Source: Prostheceraeus crozeri
Lineage: Eukaryota; Platyhelminthes; Polycladida; Euryleptidae
Length of the DNA: 64,000 nt
Reading direction: 5' to 3'
NCBI GenBank assembly: GCA_907163375.1
Contig: CAJQUW010006858.1
Coordinates: forward strand, 62,001 to 126,000
The notes below the pieces were generated by a model, which saw nothing but the letters and a program-made list of their open reading frames with translations, did not search any database and was not told where the DNA came from. A program made the position numbers and the translations under genes. Below, in pieces: positions 37,119-47,155 of the stretch; positions within the stretch are counted from its first letter, which is position 1, and the number at the start of each line of letters is the position of its first letter.

Positions 37119-37715
37119 CTAATATATTTGAAGATTTAGGTTTTTTCTGCGGTAAGTTGGTATTTCCAAATTTTCTTCGTCATCATCATTATCGAATGTA
37201 ACATTGGTCGCTAGGTTGGAACAGGTCGGCGGGCATATTTCGGGTACCAATCCATCCGTTTTCGAATGAGTTTGAGATACGTTCATTTCCGTCGAACTTT
37301 TGGCATTGGCGATCTTAACCAATTTAGGGTTGTCTCGTCCGACTACATCCCAGCATTTCTCTATTTCTTGTTTAATCGTAAAAGGACCTCTTCCAGTGAG
37401 ATTTTCATGAGTTGCTTTTATTTTGATGTAGGCTGGAAGTCTGTTGACTAGATTCTCCCATTTCTTCTTAATCTTTTCAGCCGTATAGATTGATGGATCT
37501 TGATCACTAGTCAAACACAAGGAGAAATCCTTTGCAATCGTTTCCCATGAATCCTTTTTGGATCTTTTCGTTAAGTCTGAACGAAGTTTTCCTTGTATGA
37601 TTTCATAGTGATCTTTGATTAGATCAATGACCATTATTACTTGAGAGTCGGTGAATAAAGTTGCCACCAACCTTCTATACAGTGCACGTAGCGAATGATT
37701 CAAAGATGAATCCAT
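37119..37715 (-). CDS. Harbinger Myb/SANT-like DNA-binding protein
   Basis: A 198-residue intact frame. It has the tri-helical Myb/SANT layout of Harbinger accessory proteins: LFTDSQVIMVIDLIKDHYEII (helix 1), SWETIAKDFS (helix 2, Trp), and YTAEKIKKKWENLV (recognition helix, Trp), followed by YIKIKATHENLTGRGP and an acidic tail (DNDDDEENLE). In this family the Myb-like protein binds the element ends and brings the transposase to the nucleus. It lies divergent to the transposase, separated now by the LINE. The start at 37715 is the first ATG of the frame; an earlier exon cannot be excluded. Confidence 0.75.
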   Translation of the reverse strand: MDSSLNHSLRALYRRLVATLFTDSQVIMVIDLIKDHYEIIQGKLRSDLTKRSKKDSWETIAKDFSLCLTSDQDPSIYTAEKIKKKWENLVNRLPAYIKIKATHENLTGRGPFTIKQEIEKCWDVVGRDNPKLVKIANAKSSTEMNVSQTHSKTDGLVPEICPPTCSNLATNVTFDNDDDEENLEIPTYRRKNLNLQIY

Positions 37716-37934
37716 CGGCTAAAATGAACGCGAAACGTTGAATGTGCTGATTGGTTGATCTTCCCTTTGATAGTACTCGAGTAAGTGGTAACAATGACTG
37801 TCTGAAGCGAAGCATCCAATTCCTCTTTAGTATTGCTTTTTAACGAATAGAGAACAAATCATTGGTCAATTAGTTCACGTGACCTTGATTCTGTGAGACG
37901 ATCGTCATTTATGTTTGTGAATGCCAACGTTGAT

Positions 37935-40262
37935 CAATAATAATAATGTTATATTTGTCATTCACAAAGAAAAAAGTTACGCATCGAATACATAGAAACA
38001 TGAATTTGACAAATATTTGCCCTTTAAGGGCGAGCAGTGCTTTAACGTAGAATAACGTACGACTCACAAATTAGTGTTATAAATTTACCATATATCATTT
38101 CTTTCAAAATAAGAAGAGACACTTCGTTTGAAATCACACATCGATGAAACATTCCTCTCAGAAGACGTCATACGGTTCCAGTGATAAACAGTATTGATTG
38201 TGAAAAATCTGCTGCGGTACTTGTGCTTACACAAAGGAGTTAACATAAGATTATGTGAAAATCTTCCCTTAGAAACATCAAACAACTCATCAGCTTGCAA
38301 ACCCTTTAAATCATTAACAATTTTGTACATGAAAATCAAACTGTAGCGAAGTCGCCTGGCAGACAAGCTAAGAATACCCAAATTCAATAACTTTGATCTG
38401 TAGTTCAAACGTTGTAACTGAGGTAAAAAATTACAAAATCGCTTTTGAACAGTTTCAATTTGATTTGAAAGTTTGTCGATGTTAGGATGCCAAATGACAC
38501 TTCCATATTCCAGAATGGAACGGACAAATGTCTTGTACATGATCAGAAGAATGTGAGGATCACGAGAGCGAATAGACCTCTTTATAAGTCCCAAAGTCCT
38601 ATTAGATTTCATGACCATTTCATGAATATGTTCTTTGAAGTTAAGAGATGTAGATAGTATGATGCCTAAGTCGTTCACAATACCAGCTTTGTTGATTAAT
38701 TGACTATCGATCTGATAATTGAATTGAGGATTATTACATCCAAAATGAATCACATTGCATTTCTTTAAATTCAGCGACAATCCATTTGAAGAAGCCCATA
38801 TAGAAATACCATCAATATCTTGCTGTAATAAATGCTTGGAGTTGGATACCTTTTGCATACTCAAGATAAGTTTGACATCATCCGCATACTTGATTATTAG
38901 ACTATTTTTGATATGGCTATCAATATCATCAATAAAAAATGTAAATAAGATAGGGCCCAAGACTGTTCCTTGAATCACACCACTTCTAATCATCACAGGA
39001 GAAGAACACTTATTGCCAATACGCACCACTTGAGTTCTGTTCGTAAAATAGTCGGACAACCAATTAAACAAATTTCCTCTGATACCATAGATCCACAGCT
39101 TCTTCAATAGTAAGTGATGCTGGATACGATCAAACGCTTTGGCGAAGTCAAATAAGGCAACGTCGACGATGTTACCTCTATCCAATTCTTTCGTTAAGAA
39201 ATCATGGAACATGATGCCAGCTGTATCAGTAGATTTTCCGGGAATAAATCCATGCTGTGATCTGGGAAACCGTCCATTTCTATAAAATAAATCCAATAAT
39301 GACTTATACACCACTCTTTCCAAAACCCGACATACTGTACTAGAGACGCCAACTGGACGATAGTTGTGACACAAATTCTTCGGACCCGATTTATGTATAG
39401 GTGTTATAATAATCTCACGCCAACCGTTTGGAATAGAAGCGGATGACAACACACGTGAAAAAGAGGATTGCCAACTTATCTGATAGGAATCGACCACCTT
39501 TCTTTAAAACAAAATAGCATAGTCCTTCATTATCAGTTGATTGAGAATTCGGTAAGTTACAAATAATTTCATAAACAGCATCAAAATCAAAATTTATATT
39601 GTCAAGTATAGCATTACCATTATAAACCAAATTATCTTGACATGCATTTGTGGAGTTGGACATATTAAAGTTCGATGAAAAATACTCATTAAAGCGATTG
39701 GCAATGGATTGAGGATCATTTAAAACTTCACCATTATCACCCACCGATAATGAACTGATTAGCTGACTCAAACTTAATTTACTTCGAACATATTTCCAAA
39801 ATGACTTGTTACCAGAACCATTACGGATCCCATAACAAATTTTGCGCTCTTTATCAGTAACACTCTTTTCTACAGCAAGGTGTACATCATGTTGAGCTTC
39901 TTGATATCTCCACTGATTATGCGGATTAGGATCTCGTTTATAAGATGAATACACTCGTCGAAGTTCACGGTATGCAGTTCGCACTTTCGATGTGATGTTA
40001 AATTCAGACCTCTTCTTACGTCGTTGAACTGTGGAATGAAGAGCATTCAGTATGTTACTCAAATACACACTCCAGACAGTGTCGATATCACGATGGTTGA
40101 GTAAGGTCGATGGCCAATGCGAATTTCGAAGACGATTACTAAATGTATTCCAATTAGCGTTATTAAAGTCGAGATAATAAGTATCCACAGGCTTATTCAT
40201 GTCGATGTTGAAAGGAAGCTGAATATTGAAAGAAACAATACCATGATCAGATGTACCATATC
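37935..40262 (-). mobile_element. 5'-truncated LINE (CR1/jockey-type)
   Basis: A minus-strand non-LTR retrotransposon, truncated at its 5' end inside the endonuclease domain (only the final SDHG motif remains at about 40245). The 3' end is marked by an ATT repeat, read as AATAATAATAATG at 37936 on the plus strand, as in LINEs with short-repeat tails. It was inserted into a PIF/Harbinger element. No clear target duplication was found. Confidence 0.8.
38085..40260 (-). pseudogene. LINE ORF2 (endonuclease remnant and reverse transcriptase)
   Basis: From 40260 the frame has the last endonuclease motif (SDHGIVSFNIQLPF), a linker and the start of the RT region (to 39415). The RT continues in a second frame from 39497 to 38085, so one frameshift lies in the 39415-39497 overlap. 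RT motifs: HKSGPKNLCHNYRPV, SQHGFIPGKST, DFAKAFDRIQH (first Asp), GVIQGTVLGPILF, KYADDVKL (catalytic YADD), LGIILS. The C-terminal region HWNRMTSSERNVSSMCDFKR is typical of CR1/jockey-type LINEs. Truncation and frameshift make it inactive. Confidence 0.85.
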
Positions 40263-40302
40263 AACCATACCTACCATATCAAATAGTAGCTTACTCGTCA
40301 AC

Positions 40303-41075
40303 ATGGACAGATACTTTCGCTACGCAGCAATGGTGGACTTTGTAGAGGAGAATGAGGGGAAAATGTCAACAATATACAGCGTATAGAGCGTGACTCCGTT
40401 TCTTTCTTAACCAGTGGCGTGGAAAGTGATCCATTCTTTAAGGTGTCTAATGCTGAGTTTTTTGAAGAATTCAGATTCTCCAAAATGAATGCCATTCGTT
40501 TAATCAATGAACTTATGTCTTACATGAGTCGCCATTCTAACAGAAGAGACAGTATACCAACCCATCTACGGATTCTTACTTGCCTCCAATGGCTCGGAAC
40601 CGGAAACTTCATATGGAATCTTCGGAACATTGCCGGTTCATCAAAAGCGACAGCATGGCGCTGTGTTTGGGAGACCATTTCCACTATCTCATCCGACCAT
40701 ATGATTCAAAAATGGTTACCGTGGCCAGTAGGAGACGCGACAAAGGTTCACAGGGACTATTTTAACACCAAGTATCGTTTCCCAAATATTTTGGGCGTCG
40801 TGGAAGGAACACATATTCCTATTAACTCACCTGCAAGTGATTCTCATGAATCTGTGTATGTAAACCGAAAGCACTTCCATTCAATCAACGTTCAAATAGT
40901 GTGTGGTGCAGATTTAAAGATAATTCACGTTGATATTAGTAACGTTGGAAGTGCTCATGACGCTAGAGTTTGGGACGAGTCAGACGTACCGCGTCTTATT
41001 CAAGAAGCAAAGTTATCACTTGCTCTCGTACATGCGGAAGTTTACACCGCACACAAGTTCTGGCTACGGAAATAG
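40303..41075 (+). pseudogene. PIF/Harbinger transposase, truncated
   Basis: A DDE_Tnp_4 (HARBI1-type) transposase. The N-terminus (MDRYFRYAAMVDFVEENEG, from 40303) is one frame off from the main part, which is open from about 40370 to 41075. The main part shows RILTCLQWLGTGNF, a helix-turn-helix-like segment (IAGSSKATAWRCVWE), NILGVVEGTHIPI, VQIVCGADLKIIHV and SAHDARVWDES. The first catalytic position, usually D in this family (IDGTH), appears as E (VEGTH). The C-terminal third with the last catalytic Glu is missing; unrelated sequence begins after about 41065. Non-functional. Confidence 0.8.
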
Positions 41076-41079
41076 ACGA

Positions 41080-41842
41080 CTTTCGGAAATCGACACCTTG
41101 TAGATTTCCGCAGGAATTTTTGTCATTTATTCCCATAATTCAAACTATCTTTAATAAATAAGGCATAAAAAAAGCCTAACATGCATCGGGAAATTCATCT
41201 GTGACGTCATATTTAGCTGAAATTCTATATTTATCAAGTTACAAACATGATAAGTGAGGAATGTGTAAAACACGGAAATCTACGATCATCTGGTCATACA
41301 AGTTTTTTTCATTGTTAAAATGTGACAATAGAAATTCTTATAATCAAACAAATTATATTCATCATCTGAATTTTCGAATGTTTATCTTCGCTTCTAAGTT
41401 AACAATTATATAGAAAAAAACAAATAATACAGAAAATTTGCTACATGTTGATACAAAATTGATGTCAGTGAAAATAAAGATAGTCTTGTTTTTTAATTCG
41501 TTAACAAACTTGCATTTATCGTAAGCAAGAATGAATGATAATGATTTTTTTTGCTATTTACTATTTATTATTGGTACGGAATGATTTTTATTTGCGGATT
41601 GTCTCTATTGTGGGCTGGTGGTATTAGCCTACTAAGAATCGTAGCTTTAATTTGAATATTGATAATTAAAATAAGTGCTCCAGTATAACTGCAACGCTAT
41701 GTGTGTGACCATTACTTTTTGTGTCGTATTACGTATAGTTGTGCTGAATTATGGGAATACTGGAACTAATTGCAAAATCTTCTAAAATCGAAATGTTGAT
41801 TTCCGAGAAATCTAATTTCTGCTGGGTGTCGATTTCCACGAG
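41080..41842. repeat. Possible MITE with GGAAATCGACACC inverted ends
   Basis: GGAAATCGACACC near 41085 is mirrored by GGTGTCGATTTCC near 41826, and the neighbouring bases are also partly inverted (GATTTCCGC / GAAATCTAATTTC). The interior is AT-rich with no gene. Insertion here could explain the abrupt end of the Harbinger transposase. No target duplication was found. Confidence 0.35.
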
Positions 41843-41973
41843 TACAAGAACATGGACTCAACTTTGAAACTCTAATGGTAGTGATGAAAAAATGGGATTG
41901 ATGACATTATGATACACATTGCGGTTATTCGGATTAAAAATGTGGTAACAAAAGATGCGAATGCTGCCAATGT

Positions 41974-42351
41974 TTGATTGAAGGTAAAATATTTAAATAT
42001 CACACAGACAAAGAGTTCACAATTAGAGCCAACATGACTTGCTCGTCTAAAGACCTTATATACGTCATAAAGTGCCGTGTATGTGAACAACTTTATGTTG
42101 GGCAGACTGGTGACTATTTTCGCTTTAGGATCAGAGTACATCACCAACAAGTTCGGTGCAAGAGCTACCAAAATCTTTTTGTCAGCGAACATATATCGAT
42201 ATGTGCGAAAGATCATATGCCTCCCTTTTACGCTATGCCACTTGTCAAATTACTAAGTAGGCCTAATAGTAGTAGGTTTGTACGAGAGGAAAAAGAAAAG
42301 CGATGCATTAAAATCTTAAAACCATCATTGAATAAGATCATTGACAAGTGA
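41974..42351 (+). pseudogene. GIY-YIG endonuclease fragment of a second Penelope-like element
   Basis: A 125-residue frame with TCSSKDLIYVIKCRVC, EQLYVGQTGDYFRFRIRVHHQQV, FVSEH and IKILKPSLNK: the GIY-YIG nuclease core with its Cys pair and catalytic Arg, as found at the C-terminus of Penelope-like polyproteins. No reverse transcriptase precedes it, so it is a 5'-truncated copy. The sequence differs clearly from the element at 7.9-10.8 kb (opposite strand, different motifs), so it is another lineage. Confidence 0.7.
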
Positions 42352-42669
42352 GCTATGTTATTATCTAATTATATTGCTGATTTCCATTCCTATTGTTTAC
42401 GAGATTCAATGTAATGATTTTGAAATTTATGTTGTGTAGTATATACTATGAATAAATTCATTTGCCCATGACAAGCCTGACTGACAGGTGAAGCCGGTTT
42501 GGGCTAAATTATTTGTTTTTCTTTGCAATTTCTGACGGATTATATTTTCACTTATATATATATATATATATGTATTTAAAGGATGCTCATTTTAACTATG
42601 TCACGTTTTAGATAGGAGGGAAAATATCTTGTATTTCATATAAAATTTATACTTCTTAACAAATAAATA

Positions 42670-42890
42670 TTTATTGCAAGAGAGCGCTAGATGACTACAG
42701 ACTACATGTACATAGAAAATAGTAAAACTGACCATGAAGGTGGCATTATGGACTATCATGGACTCCTAGATATTAAATCTCTACTATCTATGAGTCCATG
42801 AAGATATGACATTATGCTTTATGTTGGCTAAAATATCAAATGAAATTTCGCAGTTGGAGTCATCTAGCGCTATCTTTTTTCATACAAGGA
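42670..42890. mobile_element. Small MITE with AGCGCTAGATGACT ends
   Basis: GAGAGCGCTAGATGACTAC at about 42681 is inverted at about 42860 (GTCATCTAGCGCTATCT). Between them are further inverted segments (CATGGACTC...GAGTCCATG), so the whole ~210 bp can fold. No coding sequence. A short (TA)n run lies just to the left at about 42555-42572. Confidence 0.6.
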
Positions 42891-42952
42891 AGTAAAAGTC
42901 AATAATGTTTCAAATTGTCAACGCTGAAGCATTCAAAGATTTGGGGTTAGTA

Positions 42953-45053
42953 TCACCTATAAGGGACTTCAATAATGATCGCACTTGGACATTTGATGAC
43001 AATTTTGTCACTTGCAGCTGGCACGTCCGTTGGTTGATTTTGTTCATTTTTGTTAGCTAAATTCACATTACTATTGGTTAGTATGTTTGATGTTACTTTT
43101 TGCATGTTCGTTGAGTAATCATTGTAAGTCAAAACACAGTCTGAGCGATGACCAGTCACTTTTTTTGCCATTTCTTTATTTCCGGTGGCATTCATGATTC
43201 TGGTCACCGTAGTTTTTCTGCATGACTGATTACTATATTGGTCATCTTCTCCCGCAGCCTCCATCATGTTTCGTATGGTTGCCGTTAAAGAATTGTGTCC
43301 CAGAGGTTGGTTCACAAACCAAGTGGTAGCTGTCGGCTTTGGATGAGGCTGGAGGAAGAACGCATTGGTCGTATCGTTAACAGGACGCAATGAACTGTAA
43401 AAGATAAAGAGATTTACCAGGCACTTTGAAGGATCATCACTTTTGAATACAGTTACTGTTTTTGGCACGACGTGATGTTCATGAAGACCTCCCTTATACG
43501 TTTTTGATATATCCTCCCTGTATTCGAGCACATCGTCACCCTCTCTTCGAGTCAAGGTCAATTGAGCATTTTCTCCCCATTTTAGATTGCGTAGCTCCTT
43601 TCCCCCACGAAGCCCACAATTAACTCCAATCAGGTAAATCAACGTCCTCGTGAGTTTTCGAGGATTATCGCGACCGAGATATTGTCTCTCCCATAACCGT
43701 GTTTCTGTGGACAGGGGCACCGGCTTCGCCTGCTTCTTCGTTAGGGAAACTCCAGCAGCGGTATTGACTTTCATGGCTGCGTCCAACGAACTCCTTGTTT
43801 CCAGGAAAGCAGGATCATCAAACACCTGTAATGACAAATTAATTTGATTTAGAATAGATTAATTATGATATTACCGCACTTTAGTTCACTATGTTTTTTA
43901 ACTCGTAGTTTGTAATGAAAGTCGACATTGCAAACAAGTAATTTTTTCCACTATCCTCATTCCTAGTTTTCGGGAGGAAAAGTAACTATATTTATTTCAT
44001 AAAAACAGAGTAGCATCACGAACTAAATAACAATAAAGTTACTCAAGTAATTGAAATGGCAAAAGTACCTTGAGAAGTACGGGTACATGATAAATTTATG
44101 AATAGAGCAAAATCTTTATAAAATAAATTCATCTTTTCAATCAAAAAGCATTATCAAATATTTCAATTAAACTAAATTTGCATGCTATTAAGAAAAATTG
44201 ATTCCACTTTCAAACTCAAAAGAAGGACTTTCACTTCAACCAATAAAGGAAACTTTTGCGATAAACTTCAGTTACAAAAAAAGAAGTTTAGTATAAAAGA
44301 TTAAAATCATTCCTTCCTCTTGTATAGGCCAACATTTTGTGAATAATATCTGCATGCATGTGCATAACACAAATATTGTAGGAGTTTTATTAATATGAAG
44401 ACTAGAATGCTACTTGTTCAACATCAGCAAATCAGGAACATACATTTATATATCTACTTGTATAGGATACCAAATTCCTTTGCCTATATATCTTATTTTT
44501 CATAGTCAGTTGATCATAATTTAATTCTAAAATGACTACGAGAATAAAAATAATAGAAAAACCATTGTGGAAACTTGCATTACTTCACAATATCGATTTA
44601 ATAGAAGCTATATTTTTTTCCAACTTTATGGCAGTTTAAATTTATGATTAATTTTTTCCAATTTTAGCGTCATAAAAATCGTCTTACCTTCCAATCCAAC
44701 TTGCGTTCGCTTCTGATGTATCTTTGGATTCCGCATAGTAATAGTCGTAGAGTTTCACCCGGGTACACATCGCCGTTCTTCTTTCTAACTTGATGAAAGA
44801 AAAATTTCAATGCCAGGTTCAAAGTGACTTTGGAGATGAACTCCAATTTCTCATGACCATCGCTTGAACGGTCCGATAGAAACATAAGGTCCTCTGAACC
44901 GTTTTCTAAAATTGTTGTATTTCTTTCCTTGAGCCAGTCGTCGAATACTTTTCTTGCCCAGTAATTCTGATTCATGGTGTTTTGAGGAATGGTGGTCTTC
45001 CGTATCTTATTCAGCTCTTCAGTTGTAATAGGTGTGGCGTGTCTTTTTGTCAT
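42953..45053 (-). CDS. Crypton-type tyrosine recombinase, two exons
   Basis: Exon 1 (45053-44688) begins MTKRHATPITTEELNKI and holds the core-binding domain (NTMNQNYWARKVFDDWLKERN, GIQRYIRSER). It ends at donor TGGAAG|GTAAGAC. Exon 2 starts at 43825 after ATTACAG, in phase 0, and ends at 42953. It holds the catalytic domain: Arg in CGLRGGKELRNLKW, the SCRKTTVTRIM box (Arg, with Cys/Ser where HxxR has His), His in VTGHRSDCVL, and Tyr in TYNDYS. This matches the Crypton-A / DUF3504 group known from animal genomes, including domesticated forms (ZMYM, KCTD1, QRICH1 families). About 417 residues, no stop. An upstream exon is not excluded. Element ends were not identified. Confidence 0.8.
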
Positions 45054-45059
45054 GATTTC

Positions 45060-45537
45060 TTTGACCGTGTTGCTTTGCGATGGTAAACTATCTTAAAAGA
45101 AATACCTATCCGTCTGACCCTAGAATGACGTCCAAAACTTTGATTTTGAATGCAGATCAGTGACCTAAATGGAAGAAACCATATCCATAGAATTAGTACA
45201 GATGTACCTATCAAAAGGGTCAAATTTCTAGCTATCTTTGATATCTTGATTTCCAACATAGACGTCTCTTGATTTCCCAATACTTTCTTCTTCTTCTTCT
45301 TCTGTTTATATTTAGACAATTAGAAGTCTATGACTTAGAAATAGATTTCTTAAGAACGAAGCACTATGAACGGAAATCCATGGACATCTATCTACATTCT
45401 CAATTTAGAAAGGACATTTGATCATAGATAACAAACAATCATTTTAACAAATTGTCCCTGGCATTTTAACAATATTGTCCCTCCATTAACAAGCTGTCCC
45501 TCTCTCTGATTGGCTGAGATGAGCATCCTTTAAGTAT
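45060..45537. other. Non-coding stretch with (TTC)n run
   Basis: A TTCTTCTTC microsatellite lies at about 45285-45302. No gene is recognised. Confidence 0.4.
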
Positions 45538-45679
45538 GTTACAGGAGGATATCTCTATGACTGTATGGGAAATACCTCGGTGTATAACTATGGTAAAATC
45601 CCTCGGCCTACGGCCTCGGGAATTTAACATAGTTATACACCTCTGTATTTCCCATACAGTCATGATATCCTCCTGTAAC
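45538..45679. repeat. Long foldback (hairpin), ~142 bp
   Basis: The left arm (from GTTACAGGAGGATATC at 45538) is mirrored by the right arm (to GATATCCTCCTGTAAC at 45679), with only a few mismatches over about 65 bases. The centre is CCTCGGCCTACGGCCTCGGG. It is probably a foldback MITE, with no coding role seen. Confidence 0.8.
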
Positions 45680-47147
45680 CTTAACATATAATACAGCTCA
45701 ACACTCGAGGAACTATGATTTTGCAATCCAAGTCGGTCCTTTGAAAAATCGCATGCTTGCTTGAGTTTCAAAATTTTATCACTGAACTAACATAACTTCG
45801 ACCAATGGTTGCATTCCATGGCATATGCTGACCGGATCTCCACAATTAACAATTTGATAATTAATAAAGTGTGAAGTTCGAAAGGTTTAGTTGCATAATT
45901 ATGTCTATGAAATATTACCTTATTTAGCTATGAGAATTTCATTCATTCATTTGATATGCTATTTTCAGTTCCAAAACAACTTTTTACTATGAAATATTAT
46001 CATACAAAGTGCCTCTTCATCCGATTCTGTGCTCATCTCATCTTTTCATATAGTTGTTCATCCCACTACATCATTGCAAATATTCATTTTATCATTTCAT
46101 CCATATCATGTTACGTGTTCCAACTTGGAAATAAACGTTTCTGACTTCCATAATATAACCTAGACCATTGAAAGGGTTGATCAACTATCAACTTAAATGA
46201 CAGTGATGATACTCTCGGTGCTCTTCCAAAACTATGACGATTATGGGCCGGAACCGAAACCTCGTCTTTGCCGAAAATTCGGAAAACTGAAACCGAATAT
46301 TCTGCTGTGTACTGATAGGCATAATACTGTTTTGTTACTTAAGGATATTCCATTACTTTATCGTAACGCAAATAAAATTTGTCGAACTGTGCATGTTCAG
46401 TGCGAAGTTACCTATGCAATAAAATATATCTTAGTTGCACACAACGTTAATTGTCTCATTCATGTTTAATAGGCTGCTCCTTCTCTTTTCGGGAGAAGCC
46501 TACACGGAAAGCGAAGGCTGTGGCCTTAAAGAACTTGCAAGTAACATGATTACTATCGACACATCTTAAAGGCAAATTCATAGTCGATGCTTTATATCAA
46601 ACTTGCTGTTGTATAATCTCTCTCTTAGGAGGGGCGGAACACTTCTCGCCAAGACAAAATAAACAAACCGTTCCCTGCATTCTTTTCCGTTTTACATTTA
46701 ACCTTCCTTGTTGTATAGTAGTGATTTGGAAGGCAATTTTAGGTTTCTTCTTTAAGTGTTAAGTGATTTATAAATTAATTAAAAATGACCGAATTCGATT
46801 CGAAATTATCTGAAGACGTTCAAAGATACACACATCTGAGCGACTTATCCTTGAAATAACATAAAGAGCGAGTCCGAACGATTATTCTTGAGAGAATGTA
46901 GCTGCAAGACTACAAGGGTTGCCAGTGTTGGAGAATGCCTCATTTTGCGAACTGTTTGCTTTTTCTCAGGTTCAAAATGATGCCAGGAAAAGTAAAGTGC
47001 CAAGCGTTTGTGGAAACGGAAACGCATGTATCTCTGACGTAATGTAGTTTTAGAGTATAGGTTCATATACTTCCTGTTCTATTTTGATGAATATACATGT
47101 AGATGTACACCTCAGGATGTCAATGTAAATATTCGATTATATATCCA
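45680..47147. other. Mostly unrecognised; short MADF-like open frame at 46785
   Basis: A 24-codon frame at 46785-46858 (MTEFDSKLSEDVQRYTHLSD) resembles the start of MADF-domain proteins. A segment reading ARLQGLPVLE follows in another frame (about 46908), again MADF-like. If real, it is a decayed fragment; evidence is weak. The rest shows nothing recognisable. Confidence 0.25.
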
Positions 47148-47155
47148 GTCAATAT

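Larger units (their letters stand above)
36125..41075. mobile_element. PIF/Harbinger element, split by a LINE
   Basis: The left end is probably at about 36125-36250, where CCTGTTTCACTTATG is followed by a long ACTTATCATAAGT-type inverted-repeat region. Two genes typical of Harbinger are present: a Myb/SANT-like protein (minus strand, 37119-37715) and the DDE transposase (plus strand, 40303-41075), divergently arranged. The LINE at about 37935-40262 lies between them. The right end was not found; the transposase is cut off before its end, so the element is incomplete. Confidence 0.65.

Noticed and set aside
46197-46469. 90-residue plus-strand open frame
   Set aside because: No recognisable motif, no splice or promoter context, and length within chance for AT-rich DNA.
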